A stretch of 45,787 bases of DNA from Rhodospirillales bacterium (GTDB taxonomy: Bacteria > Pseudomonadota > Alphaproteobacteria > Geminicoccales > Geminicoccaceae): the NCBI GenBank assembly GCA_015490605.1, contig WFXL01000107.1, forward strand, positions 1 to 45,787, given 5' to 3'. The notes beneath the pieces were generated by a model. That model was not told where the DNA came from. It worked only from the letters and a program-made list of their open reading frames with translations, and made no database searches. Shown one piece after another: positions 44,907-45,787 of this stretch; position 1 is the stretch's first letter, and each line of letters opens with the position of its first letter. The position numbers were made by a program, and so were the translations under genes.

Positions 44907-45787
44907 GCCGCGTGCGCATCCGCCGCCTGCCCGACCATCTGGTGGACCGCATCGCCGCCGGTGAGGTGGTGGAGCGGCCGGCCTCGGTGGTGAAGGAGCT
45001 GGTGGAGAATGCCCTCGATGCGGGCGCGCGCCACATCACCATCGAGCTGGTGGCAGGCGGCCGCGAGCTGGTGCTGGTGGAGGACGACGGCTGCGGCATG
45101 AGCGCCGAGGAGCTGCCCCTCGCCCTGGAGCGCCATGCCACCTCCAAGCTCGCCGACGAGCGGCTGGTGCACATCACCACCCTCGGCTATCGCGGCGAGG
45201 CGCTGCCGGCGATCGCCGCGGTCTCGCGCCTGACCCTCACCAGCCGACCGCCCGGCGCCCCTTGCGCCCACCGCCTGGAGGTGGAAGGCGGACGCCTGGG
45301 CCCGGTGGTGCCGGCCCCGGGGCGCACCGGCACGCGGGTGGCGGTGGCCGACCTGTTCTTTGAATTGCCGGCTCGGCGCCGGTTCCTGCGCAGCCCCCGC
45401 AGCGAGGGCGAGGCGGCGGTGGAGGTGGTGCGCCGGCTGGCCATGGCCTGGCCCGGGGCGGGTTTCCGCCTAAAGCTCGACGGCCGCCGACTGCTGGACC
45501 TGGAACCTGACGGACCCACCCGCGCCGGCATCCAGCCGACGCGCATCGCCGCCCTTCTGGGCCGTGAGCTCGCCGACCACGCCTTCGAGCTCGAGGCCGA
45601 GCGCGAGGGGGTGGGGCTGCGGGGGCTTGCAGCACTGCCCACCCTCTCGCGCAACCACAGCCGCCATCAGTATCTGTTCGTCAACGGCCGGCCGGTGCGC
45701 GATCGGCTGCTGCTGGCGGCAGTACGAGCGGCCTATGGTGATCTCCTGCCCACGGGCCGGCACCCGGTGGTGGCGCTGTTCCTGGAA
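44903..45787 (+). CDS. mutL: DNA mismatch repair protein MutL, N-terminal part
   Basis: The first 295 codons of MutL run off the right edge. The GHKL ATPase is complete: Glu32 and Asn36 in KELVENALDAGA, DDGCGM (61-66), GYRGEAL (95-101), then the transducer domain ending in the YLFVNGRPVRDRLL block near residue 270. MutL couples mismatch recognition to strand processing. The GTG start shares bases with the upstream stop codon (GTGA), with GAGGG just before it. The endonuclease or dimerisation domain is outside the window. Confidence 0.96.
   Translation, partial: MSRVRIRRLPDHLVDRIAAGEVVERPASVVKELVENALDAGARHITIELVAGGRELVLVEDDGCGMSAEELPLALERHATSKLADERLVHITTLGYRGEALPAIAAVSRLTLTSRPPGAPCAHRLEVEGGRLGPVVPAPGRTGTRVAVADLFFELPARRRFLRSPRSEGEAAVEVVRRLAMAWPGAGFRLKLDGRRLLDLEPDGPTRAGIQPTRIAALLGRELADHAFELEAEREGVGLRGLAALPTLSRNHSRHQYLFVNGRPVRDRLLLAAVRAAYGDLLPTGRHPVVALFLE

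Overview
The window is 45.8 kb of very GC-rich chromosome, densely packed with core genes. No mobile element, CRISPR array or rRNA was seen. Several features point to an alphaproteobacterium: a Flp/Tad (Cpa) pilus operon, an unzipped rpoZ-rsh-pyrE string, the coaX-rnj-mce-DUF1467 string, the ribF-ileS-lspA-DUF3035-M16-M16 string, a cysteine-free (non-zinc) HemB, form II CoxL and polyhydroxybutyrate (PHB) genes. I cannot place it to genus; the layout resembles Rhodospirillales/Hyphomicrobiales-type genomes.

Layout. 1-5120 (minus): flp pilin, cpaA, cpaB, cpaC, cpaD, cpaE and the first codons of cpaF. 5401-7354 (plus): phaA-phaB, preceded by a PhaR-like palindrome, then an elongator tRNA-Met with a clear promoter. 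7829-17302 (minus): one co-oriented block, read as alpha/beta hydrolase, tyrS, a MotA/ExbB-type channel, a MotB/OmpA-type stator, a small two-helix membrane protein, a 971-residue coiled-coil OmpA protein, hemB and yqgE. 17511-21221 (plus): cysE, cysteine desulfurase, A-type Fe-S carrier, [2Fe-2S] ferredoxin and mnmA, which reads as a sulfur path from serine to thiolated tRNA. 21421-25886 (plus): coaX, rnj, mce, DUF1467 and an MFS transporter. 25938-31188: an EF-G-like GTPase (minus), diverging from a lone form II CoxL-like subunit (plus), which overlaps a convergent hydrolase (minus). 31325-34763 (plus): rpoZ, rsh, pyrE. 34995-36779 (minus): phaC. 36891-45787 (plus): an unknown lipoprotein, ribF, ileS, lspA, a DUF3035 lipoprotein, an active/inactive M16 peptidase pair and mutL, which runs off the edge.

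How the genes work together. PhaA, PhaB and PhaC make PHB from acetyl-CoA, although phaC lies about 28 kb from phaAB. The rpoZ-rsh pair joins (p)ppGpp synthesis and hydrolysis to a polymerase subunit that keeps its N-terminal MAR motif. LspA processes lipoproteins such as the DUF3035 protein encoded just after it.

The part that most resembles an uncharacterised system is 9541-15262. It encodes an ion-channel-type pair with a cytoplasmic coiled-coil tail, a second peptidoglycan-binding protein whose predicted coiled coil is several times longer than the periplasm is deep, and a small membrane protein of unknown role. Other points of note are RNA hairpins at regulatory positions (flp/cpaA, phaA/phaB, rpoZ leader, ribF ribosome-binding site) and a hydrolase that has lost its nucleophile.
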